Assembly: GCA_964369955.1 (NCBI GenBank)
Contig: CAYJFQ010000001.1
Coordinates: 124,001 to 188,000, forward strand
Length of the DNA stretch: 64,000 bases
Reading direction: 5' to 3'
Origin: CAYJFQ01 sp964369955
GTDB taxonomy: Bacteria > Bacillota_I > Bacilli_A > Erysipelotrichales > Erysipelotrichaceae
The notes beneath the pieces are model-generated. The model was not told the origin of the DNA. It was given only the letters and a program-made list of their open reading frames with translations, and made no database searches. Shown piece after piece: positions 43,923 through 52,279 of the stretch. The translations under genes were made by a program, and so were the position numbers. Each line of letters begins with the position of its first letter. The stretch's first letter is position 1.

Positions 43923-45719
43923 CTACTTACGAACTACGCTTCCAAAGCGACAAGAACTTTCACAAGCTCCACATTTAATACACTTGCTCTGATCAATTAC
44001 ATATACAGTTTTGCCTGGCTCACCACTAATAGCATCAGTAGGACAAGCCTTTGCACATAAAGAACATTTTTTACAAGTTTCAGCATCGATAGTATAAGTT
44101 AATAAACCTTTACATACGCCAGCCGGACAACGCTTTTCAACAACGTGAGCAACATACTCATCACGGAAATGATTAAGAGTAGATAAGATTGGATTAGGTG
44201 CAGTTTGTCCTAAACCACAAAGAGATGCTTCTTTAACCGTTTCAGATAATGCTTCTAATTCAGTTAATGTGTCCATTGTTCCCTTGCCTTCGCATACTTG
44301 GTCTAATAATTCTAACAGACGCTTAGTACCTACACGACATGCTGTACACTTTCCACAAGACTCATCAACAATGAAATCCATATAGAAACGTGCAATATCA
44401 ACCATACAGTTATCTTCATCCATAACAATCATTCCACCAGAGCCCATCATTGAACCCTCAGCGACTAAATTATCAAAATCAATTTCGATATCCAATTGTT
44501 TTTCAGTTAAACATCCACCAGAAGGTCCACCTGTTTGAACAGCTTTGAAGTTTTTATTATTAGGACATCCGCCACCAATTTCATAAATAACTTCTCTTAA
44601 TGTAATTCCCATCGGAACTTCAACAAGACCAGTGTTAATAATGTTTCCACCTAAAGCAAAAACCTTTGTACCACTTGATTTTTCAGTACCAATACCTTTA
44701 AACCATTTAGCACCATTATTAATAATTTGTGGAATGTTAGCTAATGTTTCAACATTATTAATAACAGTAGGTTTGCCCCAAACGCCACTAATAGCCGGGA
44801 ATGGTGGCTTAGGTTTAGCCATACCACGATTTCCTTCAATAGAAGCGATTAATGCAGTTTCTTCACCGCAAACAAAGGCACCAGCACCTAATCTAATTTC
44901 GATATCGAAATCAAAATCAGTACCTAAAATACCTTTACCTAAAACTCCTAATTCGCGTGCTTGATCTAATGCAATTGATAAACGTTCAACTGCAATAGGA
45001 TACTCAGCACGGATATAAACATAACCATGGTTAGCTCCAATTGCATAACCACCAATAGCCATGGCTTCAATTACCGCATGCGGATCACCCTCAAGAATTG
45101 AACGATCCATAAATGCTCCTGGATCACCCTCATCAGCGTTACAAATAAAATATTTTTGACCTTTTGGTTGATCAGCAGCAAATTGCCATTTTAAACCTGC
45201 AGGGAAACCACCGCCCCCTCTACCACGAAGACCAGATTCTTTCATTTCATTAATAACAGCTTGAGGTTCCATTTCAGTAATTACTTTACCTAAAGCCATG
45301 TAACCATCTCTAGCGATATATTCATTGATATCTTCAGGATTAATAACCCCACAATTTCTTAATGCAATACGTTGTTGTTTAGCATAGAAACGGATTTTGT
45401 TGATATCAATAATTTCTTCAACCTTTTCAATCTCATCATCTTGTAATACCATTCTTGGAACGATACGACCTTTATAGATATGCTCACTAACAATTTCTTT
45501 TACATCTTCTGGTTTAACATGAGCATAATAAATACGATCAGGATAAACAGCAACAATAGGACCCTTTTGGCATAATCCAAAACATCCAGTTCTAATGACT
45601 TTTACTTCATTCTCAATATTTAAAGCTTTTAATTCTGCAAAGAAAGCTTCATAAATTTCTTCAGATTTAGAAGAGTGACAACCTGTACCAGCACAGACTA
45701 AGACATCAATTCTTTCCAT
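43923..45719 (-). CDS. hydB: NuoF-like flavoprotein subunit HydB of the hydrogenase
   Basis: This 598-residue FMN- and NAD(H)-binding subunit has an N-terminal thioredoxin-like 2Fe-2S domain (CAGTGCHSS about 9-17 and TGCFGLC), and NuoF core with GLRGRGGGGFPAGLKW, CNADEGDPGAFMDRS and GAGAFVCGEETALIASIEG. An SLBB domain follows, then the NADH 4Fe-4S site ESCGKCTACRVGTKR, and two C-terminal 4Fe-4S motifs (CKKCSLCAKACP, CIKCGACESSC). This domain string defines the HydB/HndC subunit of electron-bifurcating complexes. It overlaps the 2Fe-2S gene upstream by 1 nt. Confidence 0.95.
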   Translation of the reverse strand: MERIDVLVCAGTGCHSSKSEEIYEAFFAELKALNIENEVKVIRTGCFGLCQKGPIVAVYPDRIYYAHVKPEDVKEIVSEHIYKGRIVPRMVLQDDEIEKVEEIIDINKIRFYAKQQRIALRNCGVINPEDINEYIARDGYMALGKVITEMEPQAVINEMKESGLRGRGGGGFPAGLKWQFAADQPKGQKYFICNADEGDPGAFMDRSILEGDPHAVIEAMAIGGYAIGANHGYVYIRAEYPIAVERLSIALDQARELGVLGKGILGTDFDFDIEIRLGAGAFVCGEETALIASIEGNRGMAKPKPPFPAISGVWGKPTVINNVETLANIPQIINNGAKWFKGIGTEKSSGTKVFALGGNIINTGLVEVPMGITLREVIYEIGGGCPNNKNFKAVQTGGPSGGCLTEKQLDIEIDFDNLVAEGSMMGSGGMIVMDEDNCMVDIARFYMDFIVDESCGKCTACRVGTKRLLELLDQVCEGKGTMDTLTELEALSETVKEASLCGLGQTAPNPILSTLNHFRDEYVAHVVEKRCPAGVCKGLLTYTIDAETCKKCSLCAKACPTDAISGEPGKTVYVIDQSKCIKCGACESSCRFGSVVRK

Positions 45720-46090
45720 TAAGCCCCCTTCTTCACAGAATCAACTGTGTATTCCTTTACAATTTCATTGTTTAATACATGTTTCTTTAAAACATCTACA
45801 GCTTTAGCAGCATCCATCATTACATAAGTAGTTTTAGATCCATCTTGATCGAAAACTTCAACAATAGGCTCTAAAGTACACATACCAATACAGCCTGTTT
45901 GAGTCACAACACAAGAATAATCACCCTTAGTAGACTCTTCAACTAAAGCATTTAAAACAGGTCTAGCACCAGCAGCGATACCACAAGTAGCCATACCAAC
46001 TACTACACGATAGCGCGCATCTTTATCGCGTACATCAAGTTTTTTCTTCGCTTGATCACGAAGTTTTTTCAATTCATCTAACGATTTCAT
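45719..46090 (-). CDS. thioredoxin-like [2Fe-2S] ferredoxin subunit
   Basis: This 123-residue protein has the thioredoxin-like 2Fe-2S fold with VGMATCGIAAGARPVLNAL (first Cys about 34) and TQTGCIGMCTLEPIVEVF (two Cys about 74-78). It matches HndB-type small electron carriers of NAD(P)-linked hydrogenases. SD AGAGG precedes ATG 46090. The 128-nt gap upstream, in an operon otherwise nearly gap-free, may hold an internal promoter for the catalytic genes. Confidence 0.9.
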   Translation of the reverse strand: MKSLDELKKLRDQAKKKLDVRDKDARYRVVVGMATCGIAAGARPVLNALVEESTKGDYSCVVTQTGCIGMCTLEPIVEVFDQDGSKTTYVMMDAAKAVDVLKKHVLNNEIVKEYTVDSVKKGA

Positions 46091-46218
46091 TTATTTCCTC
46101 TTTCTATTCTCTTAACAATTCATTTTTTATAATAAAATATTTAAACACTATTAATATTAACACTAATCTATTTTTTTATTAACCTTAATAGCACTAAATA
46201 CAAGTTCCTTGTTTAAAA

Positions 46219-46767
46219 CTACCTCTTTTCAACTTCTTTAATATTCTCATTAATCAAATCCTTTAAGTACAACAATATTTCTGGACTATTAATGTCAACA
46301 CCATCAAGAACTTCTTTAACTTCAACAGTACTAAATATATAGCTTTTATCATCACAAATATATTCAAGTTGATATTCTAAATTTGGGTCTGCATTAATTA
46401 AAGTGAAAATTGTTTGACCCAAATCTCCCATTGGCATTAAGTCGATATGACTTAGTTGTAAATTCATGTCAATAACTGTCCCTATTTTAGGTCTAGAGCT
46501 AATCTTAAACGAGCCATTACACATCTCACAAGTTTCCTTCATCAAAGGAACACCCAGTCCAATTTTTCTTGTAGTTCTGGTTGTATAGAATGGGTTAGTT
46601 ACCTTTTTTAATGTTTCTTCACTCATTCCAAAGCCATCATCTATAATTAGAATTTTTAAAACATCTAATTTATAATTCTTTTCAATACGAATATAAAGAT
46701 TTTTAGCCTTAGCAGCTACACTGTTGTAGCAAACATCTAAGATATGCATCGATAAATCTTGCATCAT
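46219..46767 (-). CDS. HATPase-domain protein of the hydrogenase operon
   Basis: This 182-residue protein has a histidine-kinase-type ATP-binding domain without a phospho-acceptor domain. Seen: N-box-like HILDVCYNSVAAKAKNLYI (Asn about 15), IDDGFGMSEETL (G1), FYTTRTTRKIGLGVPLMKET (20 residues; lid and G2), and a C-terminal extension of about 70 residues. Such genes occur in hydrogenase operons of anaerobic Bacillota, but their role is unproven. A switch-type kinase acting with the RsbW-like protein is inference. It overlaps the PHP gene by 4 nt. Confidence 0.85.
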   Translation of the reverse strand: MMQDLSMHILDVCYNSVAAKAKNLYIRIEKNYKLDVLKILIIDDGFGMSEETLKKVTNPFYTTRTTRKIGLGVPLMKETCEMCNGSFKISSRPKIGTVIDMNLQLSHIDLMPMGDLGQTIFTLINADPNLEYQLEYICDDKSYIFSTVEVKEVLDGVDINSPEILLYLKDLINENIKEVEKR

Positions 46768-47459
46768 AAGCTATTTCTCCATAATTTATTGTAATCATCA
46801 TTAGTTAAATAATTACCAGCTTCACAAATATCGGTAATATAGTGCGCATCAGAATTAAATAGAAACACTTTATCTTTAAGAAAAGGATAACTATCTAAAA
46901 CTTTCTTTTGTTGAGTTAAATCTTTAACTTCAATACCATCAACATTCAAATCCATCGGAATAAAGCCTAATTGAAAGGTAATACTATTCCTACGATCTAA
47001 AACATGAGCTAACACTGCACATCCACCATGTTTGTGAACATTATCAACTAAATCATTAATATCAATCATTAAGCCTCCGCTTAACAATCTTGTTTCATGA
47101 CCAATTACATTATCGTCTATGTCAAATAACAATTGTTCACCAAAGAAATTAATATCATTCTCTCCAGGTAACATATTAGCATCAAGTAAAGTTTGAAACT
47201 TTTTAACTTGTTCTAATTCTCGAAAATAACAAAGCACATGAACTTCTTCTATCGTCGAAACTTCTACTCCGTACAAATATTGAAGCCCAGTTTTTTTAGC
47301 CACTTCAGCCATAACTTCTTGTTGTAAAGTGGAGTTGTGATCACAAACACTAATAAGTTGTAATCCGTTTAATATTGCCATATTGGCAATATTATTAACA
47401 CTCATTAAATCATCAGCACAAGGACTTAAATTAGAATGAATGTGTAAATCATAGTACAC
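46764..47459 (-). CDS. PHP-domain protein of the hydrogenase operon
   Basis: This 231-residue PHP metallo-phosphoesterase-fold protein has metal motifs YYDLHIHSNLSPCADD (2-17), SVCDHNS, YGVEVSTIEEVHVL, VLAHVLDRR and FNSDAHYITDI. The set looks intact, so an active phosphoesterase is likely, but no substrate is known. Genes of this type recur beside HydABC genes. It abuts the DRTGG gene directly. Confidence 0.87.
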   Translation of the reverse strand: MYYDLHIHSNLSPCADDLMSVNNIANMAILNGLQLISVCDHNSTLQQEVMAEVAKKTGLQYLYGVEVSTIEEVHVLCYFRELEQVKKFQTLLDANMLPGENDINFFGEQLLFDIDDNVIGHETRLLSGGLMIDINDLVDNVHKHGGCAVLAHVLDRRNSITFQLGFIPMDLNVDGIEVKDLTQQKKVLDSYPFLKDKVFLFNSDAHYITDICEAGNYLTNDDYNKLWRNSL

Positions 47460-47792
47460 CTAAATACCTATATCCTTTAGTGTTCCACACATTTCATAAG
47501 CACTTAATTCCGTTCTTAGGATTGCAATGTTCTCTTCTTTAGCTTTTGCAAGCACTTCTTCCTCAAGTTCAATATCTCCCACTAATATTAAGCAACTAAA
47601 TTCTTTTAATAAAGCGACCGCAATTACATTTAAATGTCCTTGAACACTAATCCAAATATTATTATCTTGACCATTACCCATAACAAAACTTAATAGATCG
47701 CCAACAATCACTCCGTCAATCTCTCTATCTAAGGCTTTTTCTGTCGCAATAACTTTAAAATTAATTTTCTCAATTAAATCTTTAACTTTCAT
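47460..47792 (-). CDS. DRTGG-domain protein 1
   Basis: This 110-residue single-domain protein of the DRTGG type (the domain found in Pta N-termini and with CBS pairs) contains DREIDGVIVGDLLSFVMGNG and DNNIWISVQGHLNVIAVALL, each within one domain. The motif for which the family is named is degenerate. A paralogue lies at 49.4-49.8 kb in the same operon. It is probably a small ligand-sensing or scaffold protein; the ligand is unknown. It overlaps the HydS-like gene by 11 nt. Confidence 0.78.
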   Translation of the reverse strand: MKVKDLIEKINFKVIATEKALDREIDGVIVGDLLSFVMGNGQDNNIWISVQGHLNVIAVALLKEFSCLILVGDIELEEEVLAKAKEENIAILRTELSAYEMCGTLKDIGI

Positions 47793-48972
47793 TATTAACT
47801 CCTTTCAGAAGTACGCAATCTTCAATCTTTGCTCTATTTGCGTAAACTTCATGCGCCAATGTTGAGCATAATTGATAACCACAAGCTCCACAATCATAGT
47901 TAGGTAATAAATCTAAATAACGATTAACTGCCTTAAATTCTTCAATTCTATCTAACATGCTTTTTTGTTGAGTCTCAACTTCATAATTCTTCATCAACAA
48001 TTTTTCATCGTTTAAGATCATATTGGGTTTTGTCGCTTCTTGTAGTAGCTTTTCAACATTCATTCTTCCGACAAATGGATTACTCCACAACAAGTTACCG
48101 CCTATACAACCATTCAAACATAATGTAAGTGATAAATATCTAACATCTTCTAATAAATCAAACTCCAATAAATCTAAAGCACTACTTGCTTTTTCTAAGC
48201 CATCTGCAGCTAAGACATATTGACTTTTTCTTTGATGTCGTATTGTACTTGTAACTGAATTTCTTAACCCATCAGCCGCTATCTCAAATGGGTATAAATC
48301 ATCACTTAAATTTGATTGAATTAACGGAAATATATCTGTAATACTGACAGCATAATCAATTGGGTTAGCTTCACTACCATGTGGATGTTTAGCTAATCGA
48401 ACTTTGGCAGCACATTCACATAAATAATAAATTCCAATTTTTTTTCCTTTATATTCTTCTTTTAAGAGTTTAGCTTTTATATTAGCCGGATAATCTAAAG
48501 GCATTATATGGCTACTTAGCATCGGATATTTAAGCCTAATCATTTTATTCATACTCGGACAAAAAGATGAGACAAACCAATTATCGGGATATTTATCGAT
48601 AAATTCAATTTGTTTTTGATACAAAGCACCTTCTATGTCACTTAAATCTACTATTTCATCAAAACCAATTTTCTTAATTGCCGCTACTAATCTCTGTGCT
48701 TCCTTCAAACTTGAACACATACTATATAACGCACTTGGAATCAAAGCAATTTTCAAGTCATAATCTGAACTATTTAAAAACTCTAAATTAATCCCATCAA
48801 CAGCTAAACCTTTAGAAGTGCAAGCGTTAATACACTTGGTGCAGTAGATGCAATTATCTTGATTAATTACAACTTTGCCATTACGAACATGAATCGCTTC
48901 TGTAGGACAAGACCTTATACACTTTAGACATTTAGTACAACGATCTAATGTATAATTGATTACTCCGCTCAT
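47782..48972 (-). CDS. HydS-like [Fe-S] protein with degenerate hydrogenase domain
   Basis: This 396-residue protein has two N-terminal 4Fe-4S motifs (CTKCLKCIRSCP 12-23 and CIYCTKCINAC), a hydrogenase-like domain, and a C-terminal 4Fe-4S motif YDCGACGYQLC (about 366-376). The H-cluster loops are recognisable: SSFCPSM (about 135; Phe at the proton-relay Cys position, ligand Cys kept), LCECAAK (about 185) and LCLNGCIGG (about 285). It is like putative sensory hydrogenases that monitor H2 or redox state, but here without a PAS or kinase domain. It overlaps the RsbW-like gene by 4 nt. Confidence 0.85.
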   Translation of the reverse strand: MSGVINYTLDRCTKCLKCIRSCPTEAIHVRNGKVVINQDNCIYCTKCINACTSKGLAVDGINLEFLNSSDYDLKIALIPSALYSMCSSLKEAQRLVAAIKKIGFDEIVDLSDIEGALYQKQIEFIDKYPDNWFVSSFCPSMNKMIRLKYPMLSSHIMPLDYPANIKAKLLKEEYKGKKIGIYYLCECAAKVRLAKHPHGSEANPIDYAVSITDIFPLIQSNLSDDLYPFEIAADGLRNSVTSTIRHQRKSQYVLAADGLEKASSALDLLEFDLLEDVRYLSLTLCLNGCIGGNLLWSNPFVGRMNVEKLLQEATKPNMILNDEKLLMKNYEVETQQKSMLDRIEEFKAVNRYLDLLPNYDCGACGYQLCSTLAHEVYANRAKIEDCVLLKGVNNES

Positions 48973-49385
48973 ATCTTAAACTTTGTGACTAATGTAGTCC
49001 CTTTCTCACTTGACTCTAATGAAAATTCATCTGCCATTTTCTTAATATTAGGTAAACCCATTCCAGCTCCAAATCCAAATTCACGAGCCTTTTGACTAGC
49101 AGTTGAAAACCCTGCTGTTAGAGCTTTTTCGATATCCTTTATTCCAGGACCAACATCTTCAAAAGATAGTGTTAAAAATCCAGTTTCTGGATTTATTTCG
49201 AAATTAATGATACCGCCCATTGAATGAATAATCATATTAATTTCAGCCTCATAACAGGCCACTGCTATTTTCCTTAAAACATCTGGGCTAACAGCTAACT
49301 CTTTACATATTGTTTTAACTTGACTACTAACTTTACCAGCATTCAAATAATCATCAGCCGCTATTTGGTATTGATAACTTATCAT
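48969..49385 (-). CDS. RsbW/SpoIIAB-like anti-sigma or switch ATPase
   Basis: This 138-residue GHKL ATPase of the serine-protein-kinase type contains the N-box region VACYEAEINMIIHS, LSFEDVGPGIKDIEKAL and FGFGAGMGLPNIKKMADEF. In other systems such proteins phosphorylate anti-anti-sigma factors; no partner STAS gene is next to it. Its place in the hydrogenase operon suggests a redox-responsive switch, which is inference. Its SD lies in a small hairpin and its ATG overlaps the previous TGA, so translation is probably coupled. Confidence 0.85.
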   Translation of the reverse strand: MISYQYQIAADDYLNAGKVSSQVKTICKELAVSPDVLRKIAVACYEAEINMIIHSMGGIINFEINPETGFLTLSFEDVGPGIKDIEKALTAGFSTASQKAREFGFGAGMGLPNIKKMADEFSLESSEKGTTLVTKFKI

Positions 49386-49753
49386 AGTGTCTCCTTACAA
49401 GGAGAATCTAAACCTTCTTTATATAAGATTCCGCAAGCTTCATACATTGTCATCTTTGAATTAAAGATATTCATTTTATTTTCTTTGGCTAATTCAATAA
49501 CATCATCTGACACTGTTTTATCACGAACAAATATTAAAGTACTAACATCTAACATTTCAGCCGTTCTTATAGCTTGTTGATTAATAAGGCCTGTTAATAA
49601 TAAAGTATCTTCTTGATGCTTATGTAACATAGCTAAAGCGTCCGACATTAAATCCGTCGCAAAAACATACTTAAAATCATAATCTAGAATCTCAGGGTCA
49701 CAAATTGTTAACTCCTGCGCATTGACTAATTCAAGTATATTTTTTAACTTCAT
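49382..49753 (-). CDS. DRTGG-domain protein 2
   Basis: This 123-residue DRTGG-type protein, a paralogue of the 110-residue protein 2 kb away, contains DYDFKYVFATDLMSDALAML, DTLLLTGLINQQAIRTAEML and a C-terminal MTMYEACGILYKEG that matches the paralogue's LSAYEMCGTLKDIG. Function unknown. It lies between the NuoE-like and RsbW-like genes. Confidence 0.78.
   Translation of the reverse strand: MKLKNILELVNAQELTICDPEILDYDFKYVFATDLMSDALAMLHKHQEDTLLLTGLINQQAIRTAEMLDVSTLIFVRDKTVSDDVIELAKENKMNIFNSKMTMYEACGILYKEGLDSPCKETL
49390..49405 (-). promoter_or_regulatory. small hairpin covering the SD of the RsbW-like gene
   Basis: TCTCCTT and AAGGAGA form an inverted repeat. Read on the minus strand, the 3' arm is the SD (AAGGAG) 5 nt before ATG 49385. 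Ribosomes finishing the DRTGG gene would open it. Confidence 0.45.
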
Positions 49754-49754
49754 A

Positions 49755-50237
49755 TTATTTATTCGCCACTAATTCTTTTAAGAAATTTTCAAGATTATTG
49801 TTATCTAAAGCTGAACCGAATACTTGTTGATTAACAACAGCAACTGGTGCTAGACCGCAAGCACCTAAACATCTAGTAGCATCTACTGAGAATAAGCCAT
49901 CTGCACTTGTAGTATTTGGTTTGCAACTAGTAATTTGACAAATACGATCTAATAATTTTTGTGAACTCTTAACATAACAAGCAGTACCCATACATACACT
50001 GATAACATATTTTCCTTTAGGTTCAGTAGTGAACTGAGTGTAAAAAGTAACAACTCCATACACATGAGATAATGACACATCACATGCATCAGCAATTTTT
50101 TCCATCGCTTGAAAAGGTATATAACCTAATTCATGTTGTACATCATGTAACATCAATTTTACAGGACCCATTTGACCACGATGTTTTTCAACAATCGCAT
50201 CAATTTGAGCTAATGCTTTTCCATTAATTTTTTCCAT
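49755..50237 (-). CDS. hydC: NuoE-like [2Fe-2S] subunit HydC of the hydrogenase
   Basis: This 160-residue thioredoxin-fold 2Fe-2S protein is the third core subunit of HydABC. Seen: four-Cys pattern with CMGTACYVKSSQKLLDRI (about 82-99) and ATRCLGACGLAPVAVVN (about 122-138), plus HDVQHELGYIPFQAMEKIAD (20 residues) in the helical N-terminus. It is the first gene of the operon, with SD GGAG and a promoter upstream. Confidence 0.93.
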   Translation of the reverse strand: MEKINGKALAQIDAIVEKHRGQMGPVKLMLHDVQHELGYIPFQAMEKIADACDVSLSHVYGVVTFYTQFTTEPKGKYVISVCMGTACYVKSSQKLLDRICQITSCKPNTTSADGLFSVDATRCLGACGLAPVAVVNQQVFGSALDNNNLENFLKELVANK

Positions 50238-50266
50238 TCTTCGCTCCTATTTTTTATATCAAAGTA

Positions 50267-50295
50267 ATTATATCATTTAAGATAAAATTTGATAA
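50267..50295 (-). promoter_or_regulatory. promoter of the hydrogenase operon
   Basis: Minus strand: TTATCA, 17-nt spacer, TATAAT preceded by TGA (extended -10). It lies between the thrS stop and hydC. Confidence 0.6.
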
Positions 50296-50302
50296 ACAAT
50301 TT

Positions 50303-52036
50303 TTATTTTTTTAATTCTACTTTCTCGTTGATTAATTCAAAGAAATCTTCAACACTCATAATATGTGAATCTTTTTGTCCATGATATCTTAAATTAACAC
50401 TGTTGTTCTCAATTTCATTATCACCAAGTACTAATTGAATAGGTGTTTTTTTGATTTGCGCTTGGCGCATACGATATCCTAACTTTTCATTTCTAGCATC
50501 TAAAACAACGCGATATCCAAGATTATCTAACCTATTTTTTAACTTAGAAGCATATTCTAGGTGATTTTCTGGATGAACAGGGATGATTGTTATTTGTTTA
50601 GGTGCTAGCCACAAAGGAAAACTGCCACCATAATGTTCAATTAAAATCCCGATGAATCTTTCTATTGAACCATAGATAACGCGATGCAACATAATAGGTC
50701 TTTGTTTTTCGCCGTTTGAATCAATGTAGTTCATATCAAATCTTTCAGGCAAATTCATATCCAATTGAATAGTTCCACATTGCCAAACTCTTCCTAGTGA
50801 ATCTTTGATATGAAAATCTAATTTTGGTCCATAAAAAGCTCCATCACCCGGATTAATTTTGTAATCTTTACCAGCTTTTTTACAAGCTTTCGCCAATTCT
50901 TCTTCAGCTTTATTCCATACTTCGATATCGCCAATAAACTTTTCAGGCCTAGTCGATAATTCAATACTATAAGTTAAATTAAAAACATTATAAACGCGGT
51001 CAATGAAATTAATTAATCTCACAATTTCGCTTTCAAGTTGGTCAAAAGTCATATATAAATGAGCATCATCTTGAGTGAAATTACGCACCCTGAATAAGCC
51101 ACTAAGTGCTCCGCTTGCCTCATGACGGTGAACCATACCTAATTCACCAATTCTTAAAGGTAAATCTTTATATGAATGCAAGCCCTCTTTATAAACTAGA
51201 ATACCACCTGGACAGTTCATAGGTTTAACAACGAAAGTTTTATCATCAATCTCATTAATATACATATTTTCACGATAATTATACCAGTGACCAGATGTTT
51301 CCCATAACTCTTGAGATAACATCATTGGAGTTTGAATAAATTTGTAACCCTCTTTTGTATGTTCTTGATACCAATAATTTTCAAGAATTCTTCTTAAGAC
51401 CATCCCATCTGGCAACCAGAATGGAAAACCTGGGCCAAATTCACTAAAAGTAAACAATTCTAACTCTTTACCAAGTTTACGATGATCTCTTTTCTTAGCT
51501 TCTTCTAACAAGTATAAGTGATTATCTAATTCTTCTTTTTCAAAGAAACAAACTCCATAAACTCGTTGTAACATTTTATTATTAGCGTCACCCTTCCAAT
51601 AAGCTCCGCTAACTTTTAATAACTTAAAGTTCTTGCAGTCTTTTACCGTTGCTTGATGAGGGCCTCTACACAGATCACAAAAATCTCCTTGATTATAGCA
51701 AGTGATTACTGTTGAATCGCTATCCATATTATTGATTAAATCAGTTTTGTATTCATCATCTTTAAATCTTTCTAATGCTTCTTCTTTAGAAATTTCTTCT
51801 CTTGTAATTCTTTTTCCATCTTTACAAATCTTCTTCATTTCTTTTTCAATTTTTTCAAGATCTTCTTCCTTTAAAGAAATATCTCCTAAATCAATGTCAT
51901 AATAAAAACCTTCAGAAATAACAGGGCCTACCCAAAATTTTGCATTTGGATAAAGATGCTTAACTGCTTGAGCTAAAACATGAGCGCATGAATGATTCAG
52001 TTGACTCAATGCTTCATTTTCTTTAATATTTATCAT
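50303..52036 (-). CDS. thrS: threonyl-tRNA synthetase
   Basis: This 577-residue class II synthetase charges tRNA-Thr. It lacks the N-terminal TGS domain: the protein starts almost directly with the editing domain (NHSCAHVLAQAVKHLYP, HxxxH-type zinc/editing site, and CDLCRGPH). Next are the catalytic core motifs, MNCPGGILVYK, FRVRNFTQDDAHLY, FYGPKLDFHIKD, and the C-terminal anticodon domain. The frame is open upstream into the T-box, but ATG 52036 has a perfect SD (AAGGAG) and follows the T-box terminator, so it is the start. Confidence 0.96.
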   Translation of the reverse strand: MINIKENEALSQLNHSCAHVLAQAVKHLYPNAKFWVGPVISEGFYYDIDLGDISLKEEDLEKIEKEMKKICKDGKRITREEISKEEALERFKDDEYKTDLINNMDSDSTVITCYNQGDFCDLCRGPHQATVKDCKNFKLLKVSGAYWKGDANNKMLQRVYGVCFFEKEELDNHLYLLEEAKKRDHRKLGKELELFTFSEFGPGFPFWLPDGMVLRRILENYWYQEHTKEGYKFIQTPMMLSQELWETSGHWYNYRENMYINEIDDKTFVVKPMNCPGGILVYKEGLHSYKDLPLRIGELGMVHRHEASGALSGLFRVRNFTQDDAHLYMTFDQLESEIVRLINFIDRVYNVFNLTYSIELSTRPEKFIGDIEVWNKAEEELAKACKKAGKDYKINPGDGAFYGPKLDFHIKDSLGRVWQCGTIQLDMNLPERFDMNYIDSNGEKQRPIMLHRVIYGSIERFIGILIEHYGGSFPLWLAPKQITIIPVHPENHLEYASKLKNRLDNLGYRVVLDARNEKLGYRMRQAQIKKTPIQLVLGDNEIENNSVNLRYHGQKDSHIMSVEDFFELINEKVELKK

Positions 52037-52040
52037 TTTT

Positions 52041-52244
52041 TCTCCTTCTAATAAAAAAAGCCTTCGCAAAGGACGAAAGCTTCGTGGTACCACCTTAAAT
52101 TATACTCTATCCTGTTAACGCCAAGTTACGATATCGATTAAGATATAACTAATAGGTAGTAATATTAAGCTTCTCAAGTAATTTTCACCAAACATTACTC
52201 TCTCTACATCAAATCACTTAATATCTTATCCTATATTCGTCTAT
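52041..52244 (-). promoter_or_regulatory. T-box riboswitch leader of thrS
   Basis: The leader of about 200 nt carries the T-box core AAGGTGGTACCACG (minus strand of 52083-52096), just before a terminator hairpin. The Stem I region contains GTTTGGTGAAAATTAC and GAAGCTTAATATTACTACC. ACT and ACC triplets in that segment are both Thr codons, so a Thr specifier is likely, in line with the gene. Uncharged tRNA-Thr should favour the antiterminator. Confidence 0.92.
52052..52082 (-). terminator. T-box terminator hairpin
   Basis: Minus strand: AAGCTTTCG, 7-nt loop, CGAAGGCTT (9 bp, one G-U), then a run of T. It competes with the antiterminator formed by the T-box core. Confidence 0.88.
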
Positions 52245-52250
52245 AGAATT

Positions 52251-52278
52251 ATTATAAATTAAAACCAATATTTGTCAA
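52251..52278 (-). promoter_or_regulatory. sigma-A promoter of thrS
   Basis: Near-perfect: TTGACA, 16-nt spacer, TATAAT on the minus strand. The -35 box lies just after the stop codon of the 54-aa ORF. Confidence 0.85.
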
Positions 52279-52279
52279 A

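Noticed and set aside
46151..46160. Perfect palindrome TTAATATTAA upstream of the 2Fe-2S gene, considered as a Rex or other redox operator
   Set aside because: It lacks the TTGTTAA/TTAACAA or TTGTGAA half-sites, and such AT palindromes are common by chance at this base composition.
52037..52093. Upstream extension of thrS by 19 codons
   Set aside because: These bases form the T-box core and terminator; ATG 52036 has its own SD.
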